From assembly GCA_002772745.1 (NCBI GenBank), contig PFDV01000005.1, forward strand, positions 350,048-414,047: DNA of 64,000 nucleotides, read 5' to 3'. Below are positions 51,775-59,186 of this stretch, piece after piece. A model generated the notes under the pieces. The model had not been told where the DNA came from, did no database searches, and saw only the letters and a list, made by a program, of their open reading frames with translations. How positions within the stretch are numbered: position 1 is the stretch's first letter; each line of letters begins with the position of its first letter. The translations under genes were made by a program, and so were the position numbers. This stretch comes from Candidatus Peregrinibacteria bacterium CG10_big_fil_rev_8_21_14_0_10_55_24. GTDB taxonomy: Bacteria > Patescibacteriota > Gracilibacteria > Peribacterales > Peribacteraceae.

Positions 51775-52224
51775 ATGGAAGTCATCCTCCTCCAGGATAT
51801 CCCGAATATCGGCCGCAAGAATGAACTCCTCCTGGTAGGAGACGGGTATGCGTTGAATTTTCTCCTCCCACAGCAAAAAGCCCTCGTCGCCACCCCCACG
51901 GTCCGCCGCCGCTATGCGGAGCAGATCAAGCGCAGGGCTCAGGAGCGCGAAAGTGAGAAGAAGCTCAAGGAGGGCATCGGCGGAGTTTTGGAAGGCAAGA
52001 AGATTACTTTCGAGCGCAAAGTGACCAAGACCGGCAAGCTTTACGCCGCCATCACCGAAAAGCACATCGCCGAAGCGATCAAGGATCAGCTCAAGGCCAC
52101 GGTGGAAGTGGAGGCCGTAGTTCTGCCCGAGCACATCAAGGCCACCGGGAGTTTCTTAGCTTCGGTCAAGGCAGGTTCTATAGAGGTGCCCTTCACGGTG
52201 GTCGTCAAAGAGATGAAGGAGTAA
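51775..52224 (+). CDS. rplI: 50S ribosomal protein L9
   Basis: This 149-residue bL9 binds 23S rRNA at the base of the L1 stalk. The N-terminal MEVILLQDIPNIGRKNELL, VGDGYALNFLLPQQKAL and the long central helix (QIKRRAQERESEKKLKE) are characteristic. The C-terminal domain (GKLYAAITEKHIAEAI) is full length. L9 is absent from some CPR groups, so its presence helps exclude those. The start at 51775 gives the canonical N-terminus; ATG at 51769 adds two residues. Confidence 0.95.
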   Translation: MEVILLQDIPNIGRKNELLLVGDGYALNFLLPQQKALVATPTVRRRYAEQIKRRAQERESEKKLKEGIGGVLEGKKITFERKVTKTGKLYAAITEKHIAEAIKDQLKATVEVEAVVLPEHIKATGSFLASVKAGSIEVPFTVVVKEMKE

Positions 52225-52268
52225 CTGTGTCTTTAAGCAGCGCAGGATTCCCTAAGGGAACAGGTCTG

Positions 52269-52297
52269 TGGACATCTGCGTGTTTTAGCGCTATAAT
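52269..52297 (+). promoter_or_regulatory. sigma-70-like promoter
   Basis: TGGACA, a 17-base spacer and a perfect TATAAT lie 26 bases upstream of the gene at 52323. A short TTCCCTAAGGGAA palindrome precedes it at 52248-52260, perhaps the end of rplI transcription. Confidence 0.65.
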
Positions 52298-52322
52298 GTA
52301 TTTGTACATTCCAACCTGAAAT

Positions 52323-52790
52323 ATGACACAACCAGATAAGGAAGGAGCAGTGGATCTCTCTATTGCCAGGAGATTACTGGAAGGCGAGATTCCAGCCTCA
52401 CTTGGTGAAGATGAGCGCAGAGTGGTGCGAGCAGCTATCAGCGGTCTCCTTGGGAACGCAGATATGCACCAAATAGATGCGTCTGATTGCGAGCAGCGTC
52501 AGATGCGTGTAGTCGTTGAGGTAATGGAGGATTTGTTTAAGCCTGGAATACTGGATGACTCCAAGCGGTGGCAGGCAAGACGCACTGCGGCCCTGAAGCT
52601 CCTCAACGATCCGGAAATTCGCAGAGAACTCGCCTACATGGCTGGAAGCAAGCTCGCTGGTTATTTTCCTGAACTGGAAAGCGACCCCACATTCCAATCA
52701 GGCAGAATAGTACCTCTGCCTGAGATCGACGCACCCCAGGAAGAGTGGGAAGCATATCGTCAACAGCAAGCTGAACGCGGAAGAAGGTGA
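52323..52790 (+). CDS. hypothetical protein
   Basis: This 155-residue soluble, charged protein has no recognised family. It is helical in character (LSIARRLLEGEIPASLGEDERRVVRAAIS) with a Glu/Gln/Arg-rich tail. It has its own strong promoter. Its downstream flank is a cluster of hairpin elements. Confidence 0.6.
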   Translation: MTQPDKEGAVDLSIARRLLEGEIPASLGEDERRVVRAAISGLLGNADMHQIDASDCEQRQMRVVVEVMEDLFKPGILDDSKRWQARRTAALKLLNDPEIRRELAYMAGSKLAGYFPELESDPTFQSGRIVPLPEIDAPQEEWEAYRQQQAERGRR

Positions 52791-52858
52791 AACGATCTGA
52801 ACCCATCATCCGCGTCATGGTGAGCCTAGAGATGCTAAAAGTGTTTTTTGTTGCATTT

Positions 52859-52947
52859 GTGTCACCCTTCGACTCTCTTTCGGCAAGCTCCAGCCGTCGC
52901 TCAGAGAGCTATGGCTGGCAAGCAGGGCAGGCTACTCAGGGTGACAC
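52859..52947. repeat. element A palindrome interrupted by an insert
   Basis: The arms GTGTCACCC (52859-52867) and GGGTGACAC (52939-52947) and the loop halves TTCGACT and CTCA match element A at 57777-57808. About 60 bases are inserted between the loop halves, including a CCAGCC / GGCTGG stem. Confidence 0.75.
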
Positions 52948-52960
52948 GTTAAAACAAAGA

Positions 52961-53012
52961 GTGTCATGGTGAGCGCCCACCTGCCGGCAGGCAGGGAGTC
53001 GAACCATGACAC
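52961..53012. repeat. element B palindrome interrupted by a 20-base insert
   Basis: The arms GTGTCATGGT and ACCATGACAC match element B at 57814-57845. A 20-base insert (52976-52995) containing the perfect palindrome CCTGCCGGCAGG splits the loop exactly between GAGCG and GAGTCGA. Confidence 0.8.
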
Positions 53013-53042
53013 GGCAGCAAACCCGTATTACACTCCGCCTGT

Positions 53043-53107
53043 GGGCCAGTAGCTTAAGTTGGTTACCTGCCCGTACCGAACGGTACGTTCGGGCTGGGAG
53101 CGCGGGA
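53043..53107 (+). pseudogene. broken tRNA-Ile 5' copy with 32-base palindromic insert
   Basis: GGGCCAGTAGCTTAAGTTGGTTA is the decayed 5' end of tRNA-Ile through the D-loop, with one C replaced by TA. A 32-base insert (53066-53097, containing CGTACCGAACGGTACG) follows, then GAGCGCGGGA, the D-stem 3' side and anticodon stem. The copy then stops and the intact gene begins 13 bases later. Confidence 0.8.
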
Positions 53108-53120
53108 TCATTCTCATTTC

Positions 53121-53197
53121 GGGCCAGTAGCTCAGTTGGTTAGAGCGCGGGACTTATAAGCCCGTGGTCGGTGGTTCAAGTCCACCCTGGCCCACCA
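53121..53197 (+). tRNA. tRNA-Ile (UAU)
   Basis: The 77-nt cloverleaf has acceptor GGGCCAG / CTGGCCC, discriminator A and encoded CCA, D-arm GCTC / GAGC and T-arm GGTGG TTCAAGT CCACC. The anticodon loop is CTTATAA, giving anticodon TAT (53155-53157), which reads AUA directly. The base pair next to the loop is an A-G mismatch. Most bacteria read AUA with a CAU anticodon modified to lysidine, so this is unusual. Confidence 0.88.
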
Positions 53198-53279
53198 GCA
53201 AGTCTCAACAAGTGACTTAATACAGGTGTTTAGCAATCATATATTTCACGTAGTCATGTCGTTGGCATAAAATGCATGC
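53198..53279. other. AT-rich gap after tRNA-Ile
   Basis: No gene is seen. It ends with ATGCATGCATGCA just before the start codon of the gene at 53280. No repeat of the tRNA 3' end was found downstream, so there is no att site in evidence. Confidence 0.4.
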
Positions 53280-54068
53280 ATGCAAGAAAACATTAATAAC
53301 GTGGAATGGCTCAACATGCCCCTGAAAGATTTTGTAAAGGAATATGTTTTTGAGAAGAAAAAAGGACAAAATGAAGGAGCTCAGCGCATGGAAGAATTAC
53401 CAATAGAATTTAAGGAAATGGCTGAAAAAAATGCTGAGCAATTAGATAAACATATGATCTGGGTGTCAGGAGGTGCACTGGCTTTAATCTCCACAATTTT
53501 TGTGTCTGATAGCTTTATTGCCATTTGTCTCACAAATTATTTGATTGTTCCACTCTTAGGTTTTGGCATTTGCATCCTATCCGTCATTTCGTCATATCGA
53601 GCTGTAGCTAAGGTGCTAAACAGCATGCCTCGTGTAAATGAAATTATTCCCAAACTCCTCCAATTTATGAGTTCTGTAAAGGAGGAAGATGATATGGAAA
53701 AGGCATGGGAGATCGCAGAACGACAATGGAAGAGGCTCACTCGTACTGTTAAGTGGGGGTTGCGGTTCGTTATCGCGACTAGATTACTAAACTCACTTGC
53801 TTACATCACCTTTATGGCGGGGATGATTTCTTTCCTCATTTTCGGTACATTGGGAATCAATTCCTCAACAACTTGTATGAAAAATCGCCCCTCGCCAAGA
53901 ACACAGACGCACCAGGGTAAGCCACATATTACAAAAAAGGCATCACAGGTTTCTGGGCCCATGTTTCAGCAACTTGTAGACAGTATTCCGGCTACATTAT
54001 CTGGTTCGAACACTAATACTGATACTGATACGGGCACAGAGAATACGCCGGCAAATGGAGAGCAATGA
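53280..54068 (+). CDS. hypothetical membrane protein, AT-rich
   Basis: This 262-residue protein has an amphipathic, charged N-terminal 70 residues, two adjacent membrane helices (about residues 63-105), a helical loop and a third and fourth hydrophobic stretch (about 160-200). The tail is Ser/Thr/Asn-rich, ending in an NTNTDTDTGTENT repeat. No family is recognised. Composition is more AT-rich than flanking genes, and it sits directly after a tRNA, a common site of acquired DNA. Confidence 0.6.
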   Translation: MQENINNVEWLNMPLKDFVKEYVFEKKKGQNEGAQRMEELPIEFKEMAEKNAEQLDKHMIWVSGGALALISTIFVSDSFIAICLTNYLIVPLLGFGICILSVISSYRAVAKVLNSMPRVNEIIPKLLQFMSSVKEEDDMEKAWEIAERQWKRLTRTVKWGLRFVIATRLLNSLAYITFMAGMISFLIFGTLGINSSTTCMKNRPSPRTQTHQGKPHITKKASQVSGPMFQQLVDSIPATLSGSNTNTDTDTGTENTPANGEQ

Positions 54069-54075
54069 TCTCCTT

Positions 54076-54303
54076 TTATAACTGGATCTGCTCAGCAAAC
54101 CACTCTTTCCCTAACTCAGTTTGGCGATAAGCGACAATTCCACGATTGTCCGAGTGTGTGATACCCCGCAGAAGGCCCATGCACACGCATTGCTTGATTA
54201 ACGTCTCACACACAACAAGATTTATGGATAATTCTTTGCTCATTTCTTCAGGAGTGAAGCTACGTTTGTGCGTAGTAACGTAATGAATGAAGCTGCTCAT
54301 CAT
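54076..54303 (-). CDS. small winged-helix-like protein
   Basis: This 75-residue protein has the pattern of a compact winged helix: FTPEEMSKELSINLVVCETLIKQ (helix-turn-helix) followed by a GLLRG...GIVAYRQTELG wing. It resembles BadM/Rrf2-like or MarR-like small regulators but lacks their metal-cluster cysteines in the expected places. It is convergent with the AT-rich membrane gene 7 bases away and may have arrived with it. Assignment is tentative. Confidence 0.5.
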   Translation of the reverse strand: MMSSFIHYVTTHKRSFTPEEMSKELSINLVVCETLIKQCVCMGLLRGITHSDNRGIVAYRQTELGKEWFAEQIQL

Positions 54304-54450
54304 AAGAAAAGTTGGAAATGATACAAAAAAGCCGCACGCCGTGGCGTGAGACTTGTCGCTTTAAGTGTACCACATAGTCAATAGTCGAACTACAACGCAC
54401 ACGGAAGTCATTGTCCTTCTCTTCCATTTCCTGTATCATCATCGTTTGCC

Positions 54451-54678
54451 ATGCCGTTCCTGATTGTCGTGCTCCTTGGCTGGGCCCTTGCCATTGCGAT
54501 CCTGGAGTACGTGATGTGGCGCATCTTCTATGCAAAGACCCTGCGCATCGCCTTCCTTACGGAACCCGATATGCCGTTTTCTAAGTACCTGACGATTGGC
54601 ATCGTACGGGTGCTCGTCCTCATCCATGCAACGACTCTCTATGGCGTCGTTCTCTTTTTCACCCTGCTCCTATGGTGA
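54451..54678 (+). CDS. hypothetical small membrane protein
   Basis: This 75-residue protein has two transmembrane helices (residues 3-22 and 49-73) and a short polar loop. No family is recognised. Its stop overlaps the start of the PH-domain gene by 7 bases, so the two are likely coexpressed. Confidence 0.6.
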   Translation: MPFLIVVLLGWALAIAILEYVMWRIFYAKTLRIAFLTEPDMPFSKYLTIGIVRVLVLIHATTLYGVVLFFTLLLW

Positions 54679-55268
54679 TCGCGCGAGGCGTACCACTCAA
54701 AGAGCTTGATTTTCAGGGCAAAGACCCGGAGGAGGATTTTCAGTTCCAGTTCCACCAGCACTGGATTCGCCTGCTCTGGCCCTTTATAAAGCTCCTGGGA
54801 TGGAACGCCATCATCGTCGGCATTGCCTACTCGGTCTTCATGCTCGCTCCGGCAAGCGACGACGTTACACGACGCATTGTCCTTGCATTTTTGACAACGT
54901 TCTTTGTGCTGGCGCACCTGGAGTTCCTCAAGCGGATCTACACGTACCTCCTGTACGTGATCGTCGTCACGGACAAGAAGATCCACCGCATCAAGAAAAC
55001 GCTGGTACTCACCAACGACCACCTCTCGATTGACCTGTGGATGGTGCAGGATATTGAAAAGAGCCAGGAGGGGCTCTTGCAGAATCTCCTGGGGTTCGGG
55101 TCCATCATCTTAGAGGCGCAGGAGACCGTCATGCGCCTGCACTTTGTACCGGCGGTCTCCAAGAAGTACGAACAGATCCTCAAGCTCAGGGAACGTGCGC
55201 GCAAGAGCATGGGGTATCTGCGCGCGACAGAACTCCCGCAGACGAATGTTTTTCAGGCGAATGAGTAG
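54672..55268 (+). CDS. bacterial PH-domain membrane protein
   Basis: This 198-residue protein has two membrane helices (about residues 38-60 and 68-95) and then a bacterial pleckstrin-homology domain of the YdbS/bPH2 kind. The domain is recognised by YVIVVTDKKIHRIKKTLVLTNDHLSIDLWMVQDIEKSQEG and LLGFGSIILEAQ. Such proteins are membrane-associated with unknown function. The GTG or ATG start near 54672 overlaps the upstream small membrane gene. Confidence 0.75.
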   Translation: MVIARGVPLKELDFQGKDPEEDFQFQFHQHWIRLLWPFIKLLGWNAIIVGIAYSVFMLAPASDDVTRRIVLAFLTTFFVLAHLEFLKRIYTYLLYVIVVTDKKIHRIKKTLVLTNDHLSIDLWMVQDIEKSQEGLLQNLLGFGSIILEAQETVMRLHFVPAVSKKYEQILKLRERARKSMGYLRATELPQTNVFQANE

Positions 55269-55301
55269 CGCAAGAGCATCGTGCCCGTGGCCGCAGAGGC
55301 A

Positions 55302-56273
55302 TTATCCCTCCACGTCGTGTTCGTCTTCAATTTCACCGACCAGCTGCTCCAGAACGTCTTCCAGTGTCACTAAGCCCACGGTTTTCCCTTTGTGCTGCAC
55401 AACGGCCAGGTGAACGTGCTTATCTCTGAAGAGCATCAGGAGGCGGTCGCAGGGGATGTGCGCGGGCACTACCAGAGCATCGCGCTTGATGGTTGCGACC
55501 AATTCCCGATCACGTCCGTCAATCAACGCCTCGAGGATATCTTTCGATAGTGCCAATCCCGCCACTTTATGCATGGATGCACCGAAGATCGGGTAGCGCG
55601 AATGCGTAGAACGAAAGACCTCGTCCGCCGCCTTCCGGATTGTAGTTGTGCTGCGGATGCTCACGATGTCTTTTAAGGACGTCATAATGTCCTCGGCTCT
55701 CTTGTCATTGAGCAGAAAGGCTCTGTGCACCAGCTGTCCTTCGTCGGATTCTATATGCCCTGCGCGACGGCCGATGCTCACCAGAGCGCGTATCTGCGCT
55801 TCTGAGCCGATGACGCGTCTGCCGGTACGAAAGAGATTCGCAAGCTTTTCTAGCGGGTACACAACGGGGAAGAGCGTCCAGGAGAGGAAGACAATGACCG
55901 GCGCGCTTAAGCGGCTGATCGTCGGCGCGTAATGCGCACCCATGGATTTGGGAATAATTTCGGAGAAGATGATGGTCCCCAGTGTCAGTGCCGCCGTCAC
56001 GATTCCGATGATGTAGCTCCCGAAGAGTTCAATCGCACGCTGACCGACAAGAATCGGCCCCAGCACGTTCACCGTGTTCGTCGCGATGACAATCACCACG
56101 ACGGCTCTCGGTAACCGTCGGTGAATGGACCGTAAGGCTCCTGCACCGATTCTCTTCTGCGCATACATCTCCTCCACTTCCGCTCTGGAGATGCTGAGTA
56201 TCGCGGCATCCACCATGGCCAGGAGCCCGGAGAGGGCAACGAAGCCAAGAGCGATGAGGAGGAGTTCTGTCAT
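55302..56273 (-). CDS. CorC/CNNM-type DUF21-CBS membrane protein
   Basis: This 323-residue protein has a DUF21 transmembrane domain (about residues 1-170, containing LSGLLAMVDAAILSISRAEVEEM and IIFSEIIPKSMGAHYAP) and a CBS-pair domain (about 195-315, MTSLKDIVSIRSTTTI and VTLEDVLEQLVGEIEDE). The C-terminal transporter-associated domain of full CorC/HlyC proteins is missing. Relatives transport or sense magnesium. It lies downstream of the CCA-adding enzyme on the same strand. Confidence 0.88.
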   Translation of the reverse strand: MTELLLIALGFVALSGLLAMVDAAILSISRAEVEEMYAQKRIGAGALRSIHRRLPRAVVVIVIATNTVNVLGPILVGQRAIELFGSYIIGIVTAALTLGTIIFSEIIPKSMGAHYAPTISRLSAPVIVFLSWTLFPVVYPLEKLANLFRTGRRVIGSEAQIRALVSIGRRAGHIESDEGQLVHRAFLLNDKRAEDIMTSLKDIVSIRSTTTIRKAADEVFRSTHSRYPIFGASMHKVAGLALSKDILEALIDGRDRELVATIKRDALVVPAHIPCDRLLMLFRDKHVHLAVVQHKGKTVGLVTLEDVLEQLVGEIEDEHDVEG

Positions 56274-56324
56274 GGTGCGAGAAGGTGCAGATTAACGTCT
56301 TCTTAGGAAAAACATAGGAAACGC

Positions 56325-57680
56325 TCACGCTCCGGCGATCCTCTGCAGGTACTCCCTGGCCTCGCTCTTTTTGGTCACCTCTCCACGCGCCTGGGCATCG
56401 GCAAGAAGCTGTAAGATCTCCCCTACCCTCTCGCCCGGCGTCAGTCCCAGCAGCTCCATCACCTCATCTCCGGAAATCAGTTGGCGCGGGGGGCGCGGAT
56501 GAGCGTCCAGGAACGCGTTGTAATCCCGCAGGATCTCCCCGTAGAGCGTGTAGTCCTGCGGGTCCGTGCCCGCGATATCCAGCCACATGAGGTCGAGGAG
56601 CTCACAGAACCACGGATGGTAGTACCAGTGCGCCTTACGCTGTGCCGGCATGCCGGTAAACGCTCCCATCATCATATGGTGCTCAATCAGCCACGAAATC
56701 TTGTCCCTGCGCTTGCGCGGGCACTGCAGCCGATCGAGCGCCGCCACACAAAGCCGTGCGGATACCGCTGCATGCTCGTCGAATCGAATCCGCTCGGCAC
56801 GCGCGAAGGTCTCGGCTTTCCCACAATCGTGGAAGAGCGCGGCAAGACGCACATCCGGACCGTGCTCTTCCTTAAAGGAACGCAGGATCTGCATGGTGTG
56901 ATCCCATACGTCACCCTCGTGGTGGTAATCGGCAGGTTGGGCCACGCCCTTGCACACCTGAAGTTCGGGAAGCATACGTTCGATGATGTCGAGCTCCCAC
57001 AGGTCCTCGAATGCGCGGTCGGGGTGCGGCCCCAAGAGCATCCTATCCATCTCGCGCAGGCGGCGCTCACCGGAAAGCACGTCGATCATCGCGGCATTCT
57101 CGTGGAGAGCGCGGTAGGTCTCGGGTTCGTACTGCCCGGAAAGCAGCGCGCGGAAGCGCACGACGCGCAAGAGTCGCAGGGCATCGTGCTTGATGCGTAT
57201 GCCCGGCTCGCCAATGAAGCGAATGAGACGCTCCTTTAAGTCCCCTTCTCCGCCAAAGGGATCGTAGAGCTCGCGCGAGATCGGATTCCAGTACAGCGCG
57301 TTCACCGTAATGTCGCGGCGCTTGGCATCTGCTTCGCGACTGCCGAAGGCCACGGCCTGGGGATGCCGACCGTCGGAAACCTCATCGTCCTCGCGGAAGG
57401 TGGTCACCTCGTAGCGGCGCTTGCCGAGTTTGACGATCACGCTGCCGAACTCTTCTCCCGTCGCGTCATAACGGGGGAAGAACCGCTTCACATCACTTGG
57501 CTGTGCCGATGTGCCGATATCGATATCTTCGGGTGTGAGCCCCAGGAGCATGTCGCGCACCGTTCCGCCTACCCACCACGTGTCAAATCCCCCATCGTTG
57601 AGCGCTTCCACAATCTGGTATCCGCCCTCGCCACGTTTGGTTGCCAACGTGCGGTCGGTGATCTCCTTGGCTATGGACAT
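56325..57680 (-). CDS. cca: CCA tRNA nucleotidyltransferase
   Basis: This 451-residue class II nucleotidyltransferase repairs or adds the tRNA 3' CCA. Signatures include WWVGGTVRDMLLGLTPEDIDIGTSAQP (with the DxD carboxylates), RRYEVTTFREDD, RRDITVNALYW and the basic RFIGEPGIRIKHDALRLLRVVRF block. An HD domain follows (HHEGDVWDHT...AALFHDCGKA). Both tRNAs in this window encode CCA, so repair may be its main role. The ATG at 57680 is preferred over an upstream extension to 57764. Confidence 0.93.
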   Translation of the reverse strand: MSIAKEITDRTLATKRGEGGYQIVEALNDGGFDTWWVGGTVRDMLLGLTPEDIDIGTSAQPSDVKRFFPRYDATGEEFGSVIVKLGKRRYEVTTFREDDEVSDGRHPQAVAFGSREADAKRRDITVNALYWNPISRELYDPFGGEGDLKERLIRFIGEPGIRIKHDALRLLRVVRFRALLSGQYEPETYRALHENAAMIDVLSGERRLREMDRMLLGPHPDRAFEDLWELDIIERMLPELQVCKGVAQPADYHHEGDVWDHTMQILRSFKEEHGPDVRLAALFHDCGKAETFARAERIRFDEHAAVSARLCVAALDRLQCPRKRRDKISWLIEHHMMMGAFTGMPAQRKAHWYYHPWFCELLDLMWLDIAGTDPQDYTLYGEILRDYNAFLDAHPRPPRQLISGDEVMELLGLTPGERVGEILQLLADAQARGEVTKKSEAREYLQRIAGA

Positions 57681-57776
57681 GGCTCCAAGCGTACACGAAA
57701 GGCTGCATGAGCGCAGCGTAAGGGAGGAAGGTATACTCTCTCCATGGCGATGATGAGCCCGCAACGCTTACGCAGT

Positions 57777-57808
57777 GTGTCACCCTTCGACTTCGCTCAG
57801 GGTGACAC
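57777..57808. repeat. element A palindrome, uninterrupted
   Basis: GTGTCACCC and GGGTGACAC form a 9-bp stem around TTCGACTTCGCTCA. An interrupted copy lies at 52859-52947. Confidence 0.85.
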
Positions 57809-57813
57809 AACGA

Positions 57814-57845
57814 GTGTCATGGTGAGCGGAGTCGAACCATGACAC
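57814..57845. repeat. element B palindrome, uninterrupted
   Basis: GTGTCATGGT and ACCATGACAC form a 10-bp stem around GAGCGGAGTCGA. An interrupted copy lies at 52961-53012. Elements A and B occur in the same order and nearly the same spacing at both loci. Confidence 0.85.
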
Positions 57846-57892
57846 GTTCCTCTTCCTCCTCTCCTTCTTCTTATTCCTCCTCATTCCTCCTC

Positions 57893-57946
57893 ATGCTTCA
57901 CTTTGCCGTCGCCCTTCGACTGTGCTCAGGGCGACTTATACAATAG
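57893..57946 (+). pseudogene. duplicated start of the endonuclease IV gene with hairpin insert
   Basis: ATGCTTCACTTTGCCGTCGC encodes MLHFAVA, the same start as the intact gene at 57973, with only synonymous differences. It is cut by a hairpin (GTCGCCC, TTCGACTGTGCTCA, GGGCGAC at 57908-57935) and reaches a TAG. Confidence 0.7.
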
Positions 57947-57972
57947 AGTTTAAGAAGCGGTCTTGCGTCTCT

Positions 57973-58797
57973 ATGTTACATTTTGCCGTCGCCGGCGTTC
58001 CGCACTCCACTCCCGCACCGGGAGGGACGGTCGAGGGGCTCAAGCGCGCGCATGCGCTGGGGATTACCGCGATGGAGCTCGAGTGGGTGCAGCGCGTGCC
58101 CAACGCACCCAAGCGCATGGAGGAGATCAGGAAGACGGCTGAGGAACTGAAGATGGTCCTTACCGTCCACGCACCCTACTACGTCAACCTCAATGCGCAG
58201 GATCCCCTCAAGCTCGCCGCCAGCATCAAGCGGGTGCAAGCAGCGCTCAGTATGGCAGAGCTCGCAGGTGCGCGCTCCGTGTGCGTGCACCCTGCGTTCT
58301 ACCTTGGGATGGACCCCAGGGAGGCCTACGCGAACGTCGAGCGGGCAACGGAGATGATCCTCAAAGACAGAGACAAACGCTTCCCCTCGGTGAACCTTGC
58401 GTACGAGACCATGGGCAAGGGCACGCAGTTCGGGACGCTCGAGGAAGTACTATGCTTAAGTAAGAAATTCGGACTGTACCCCTGTGTGGATACGGCGCAC
58501 ATGCACGCGAGAAGTAACGGTGCGTACAACTCGAAGAAAGAATTCAAAACGATTCTGGATCTCTACGCGAAGTATCTGGGCAAGCGATCGCTCAACAAGG
58601 TGCACTTCCACTACTCCGGGATTGAGTACACGGCGAAGGGCGAGCGCAGGCACCTGCCGCTCAACGAGAGTGACGCCCGGTGGAGGGACTTCCTCGCCGT
58701 TCTCAAGGAGGAGGACATCGGAGGTGTGGTGGTGTGCGAATCGCCGATTCTTGAGGAAGATACGCTGCTCCTGCAGAAAACCTACGCACGCATTTGA
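57973..58797 (+). CDS. nfo: endonuclease IV-family AP endonuclease
   Basis: This 274-residue TIM-barrel protein resembles endonuclease IV, which cuts at abasic sites in base-excision repair. Metal-ligand motifs are placed as expected: VHAPYYVNL, CVHPAFYLG, AYETMGKG, CVDTAHMHA, VHFHYSGIEYT and VVCESPILEEDT. Length is close to Nfo (280). The ATG at 57973 starts the conserved strand MLHFAVAG. An alternative is a related xylose isomerase-like enzyme, but the ligand order favours Nfo. Confidence 0.88.
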   Translation: MLHFAVAGVPHSTPAPGGTVEGLKRAHALGITAMELEWVQRVPNAPKRMEEIRKTAEELKMVLTVHAPYYVNLNAQDPLKLAASIKRVQAALSMAELAGARSVCVHPAFYLGMDPREAYANVERATEMILKDRDKRFPSVNLAYETMGKGTQFGTLEEVLCLSKKFGLYPCVDTAHMHARSNGAYNSKKEFKTILDLYAKYLGKRSLNKVHFHYSGIEYTAKGERRHLPLNESDARWRDFLAVLKEEDIGGVVVCESPILEEDTLLLQKTYARI

Positions 58798-58831
58798 CAG
58801 GTGTCTGGGATGTCCTAGAGTGATTCTTCCT

Positions 58832-59155
58832 ATGCCACTCCCTGATACCGCATTCTTCCGAACCTTCGATCCAGGGGATTACGGACGTCATACAGCGGGA
58901 CGTATCAGGCTCTGGGCGAACGCGCATCCCGATTGGACGTTCGATGGGCATGGTTTTACCTCTCCCGACGGCACGCAGTACTACGAAGCAGAATTCGGAC
59001 CAATGAGCCGCCGGCAGTTCATTGCCGCTCTCATCGCGATCCCGTTCATTGCCACAGGCATGGCGGCAGCGATGCACGCAGCTCTGGGAAAACCCAAGGA
59101 GCAGAACCAAAAATCCGAGGAGTGCGACACGGCTAGCACGGAGCGCGAATCGTGA
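58832..59155 (+). CDS. hypothetical protein with internal twin-arginine-like segment
   Basis: This 107-residue protein has no recognised family. The first 63 residues are polar. Then comes SRRQFIAALIAIPFIATGMAAA, which looks exactly like a Tat signal or a membrane anchor but is placed in the middle, followed by a charged tail. Either it is a single-pass membrane protein or the true start is the Met just before SRRQF (about residue 64). It lies between nfo and gapA on the same strand. Confidence 0.5.
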   Translation: MPLPDTAFFRTFDPGDYGRHTAGRIRLWANAHPDWTFDGHGFTSPDGTQYYEAEFGPMSRRQFIAALIAIPFIATGMAAAMHAALGKPKEQNQKSEECDTASTERES

Positions 59156-59186
59156 TAGAGTGGGAACACCCTCCCACCTTACGTCT

